Position numbers and translations under genes: made by a program
Shown: positions 63,967-64,000 of the stretch, piece by piece
Position numbering within the stretch: the first letter of the stretch is position 1
Layout of the letters: each line of letters begins with the position of its first letter
DNA from: Agromyces sp. CF514
GTDB taxonomy: Bacteria; Actinomycetota; Actinomycetes; Actinomycetales; Microbacteriaceae
DNA length: 64,000 nt
Direction of reading: 5' to 3'
Assembly: GCF_900113185.1 (NCBI RefSeq)
Contig: NZ_FOZD01000003.1
Span: forward strand, 124,001-188,000
Notes under the pieces: generated by a model
Told to the model about the DNA's origin: nothing
The model's database searches: none
What the model saw: the letters and a program-made list of their open reading frames with translations, nothing else

Positions 63967-64000
63967 TCGGGATCGCGGACGTCGAAGCTGGGGACATCAT

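Overview
The window is very GC-rich actinobacterial chromosome. GTG starts are common, four-base ATGA/GTGA stop-start overlaps are frequent, several promoters look leaderless, and IdsA-type prenyl synthase, DUF3151-purA and DtxR-family genes are present. The word GGATGC/GCATCC is conspicuously frequent. Together these suggest a Microbacteriaceae-like genome (Agromyces/Microbacterium type); this is inference from style and gene content, since no rRNA is present. I see no tRNA, rRNA, CRISPR array, phage or insertion sequence. After annotation no gene-free stretch exceeds about 300 bases.

Layout. 1-4868: end of an oligopeptide-type ABC transporter operon coupled to two NtaA/SnaA/DszA-type flavin monooxygenases and an acyl-CoA-dehydrogenase-like monooxygenase (probable organosulfur or xenobiotic scavenging). 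4886-11402: an acidic protein, a NagD-like HAD phosphatase, a UBP zinc finger plus cNMP-binding/thioredoxin-reductase-like pair, a PCD-VOC fusion, a serine hydrolase and a manganese-type DtxR-family regulator. 11452-16874: an esterase, a GNAT-AAA+ fusion, a GSGN-repeat secreted protein, MntH with operator-like palindromes over its start, and an RNA methyltransferase. 17009-26137 (minus strand): nine co-directional genes forming an EBO-like cluster (polyprenyl synthetase, inositol-phosphate-synthase-like cyclase, UbiA, sugar-phosphate isomerase, EboA, TatD/EboB, EboE, phosphodiesterase superfamily protein, Idi). This is the most interesting region. 26381-38285: CorA, three TetR modules (with an MFS exporter, with membrane proteins, and with a YhgE/Pip exporter), cardiolipin synthase and a small secreted protein. 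38384-42562: housekeeping argG, nnrE, DUF3151 and purA. 42791-52180: a 3129-residue surface protein whose C-terminal third is a duplicated block of five DUF5979-like domains. 52253-53962: small genes. 54084-60162: a LytS/LytTR two-component system in an operon with one SSS symporter and divergent from a DUF485-ActP pair, with textbook LytTR sites between them. 60351-63966: lipoamide dehydrogenase, tiny proteins, and an ECF sigma factor with a membrane-anchored partner.

How the genes work together. The EBO-like operon combines an isoprenoid supply (Idi, polyprenyl synthase), a cyclitol-forming enzyme, a membrane prenyltransferase and the EboA/B/E metabolite-traffic proteins. This is consistent with making a prenylated cyclitol that is held or moved at the membrane. 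The MntR-like regulator probably controls mntH. The LytTR system probably controls acetate/pyruvate-type symport.
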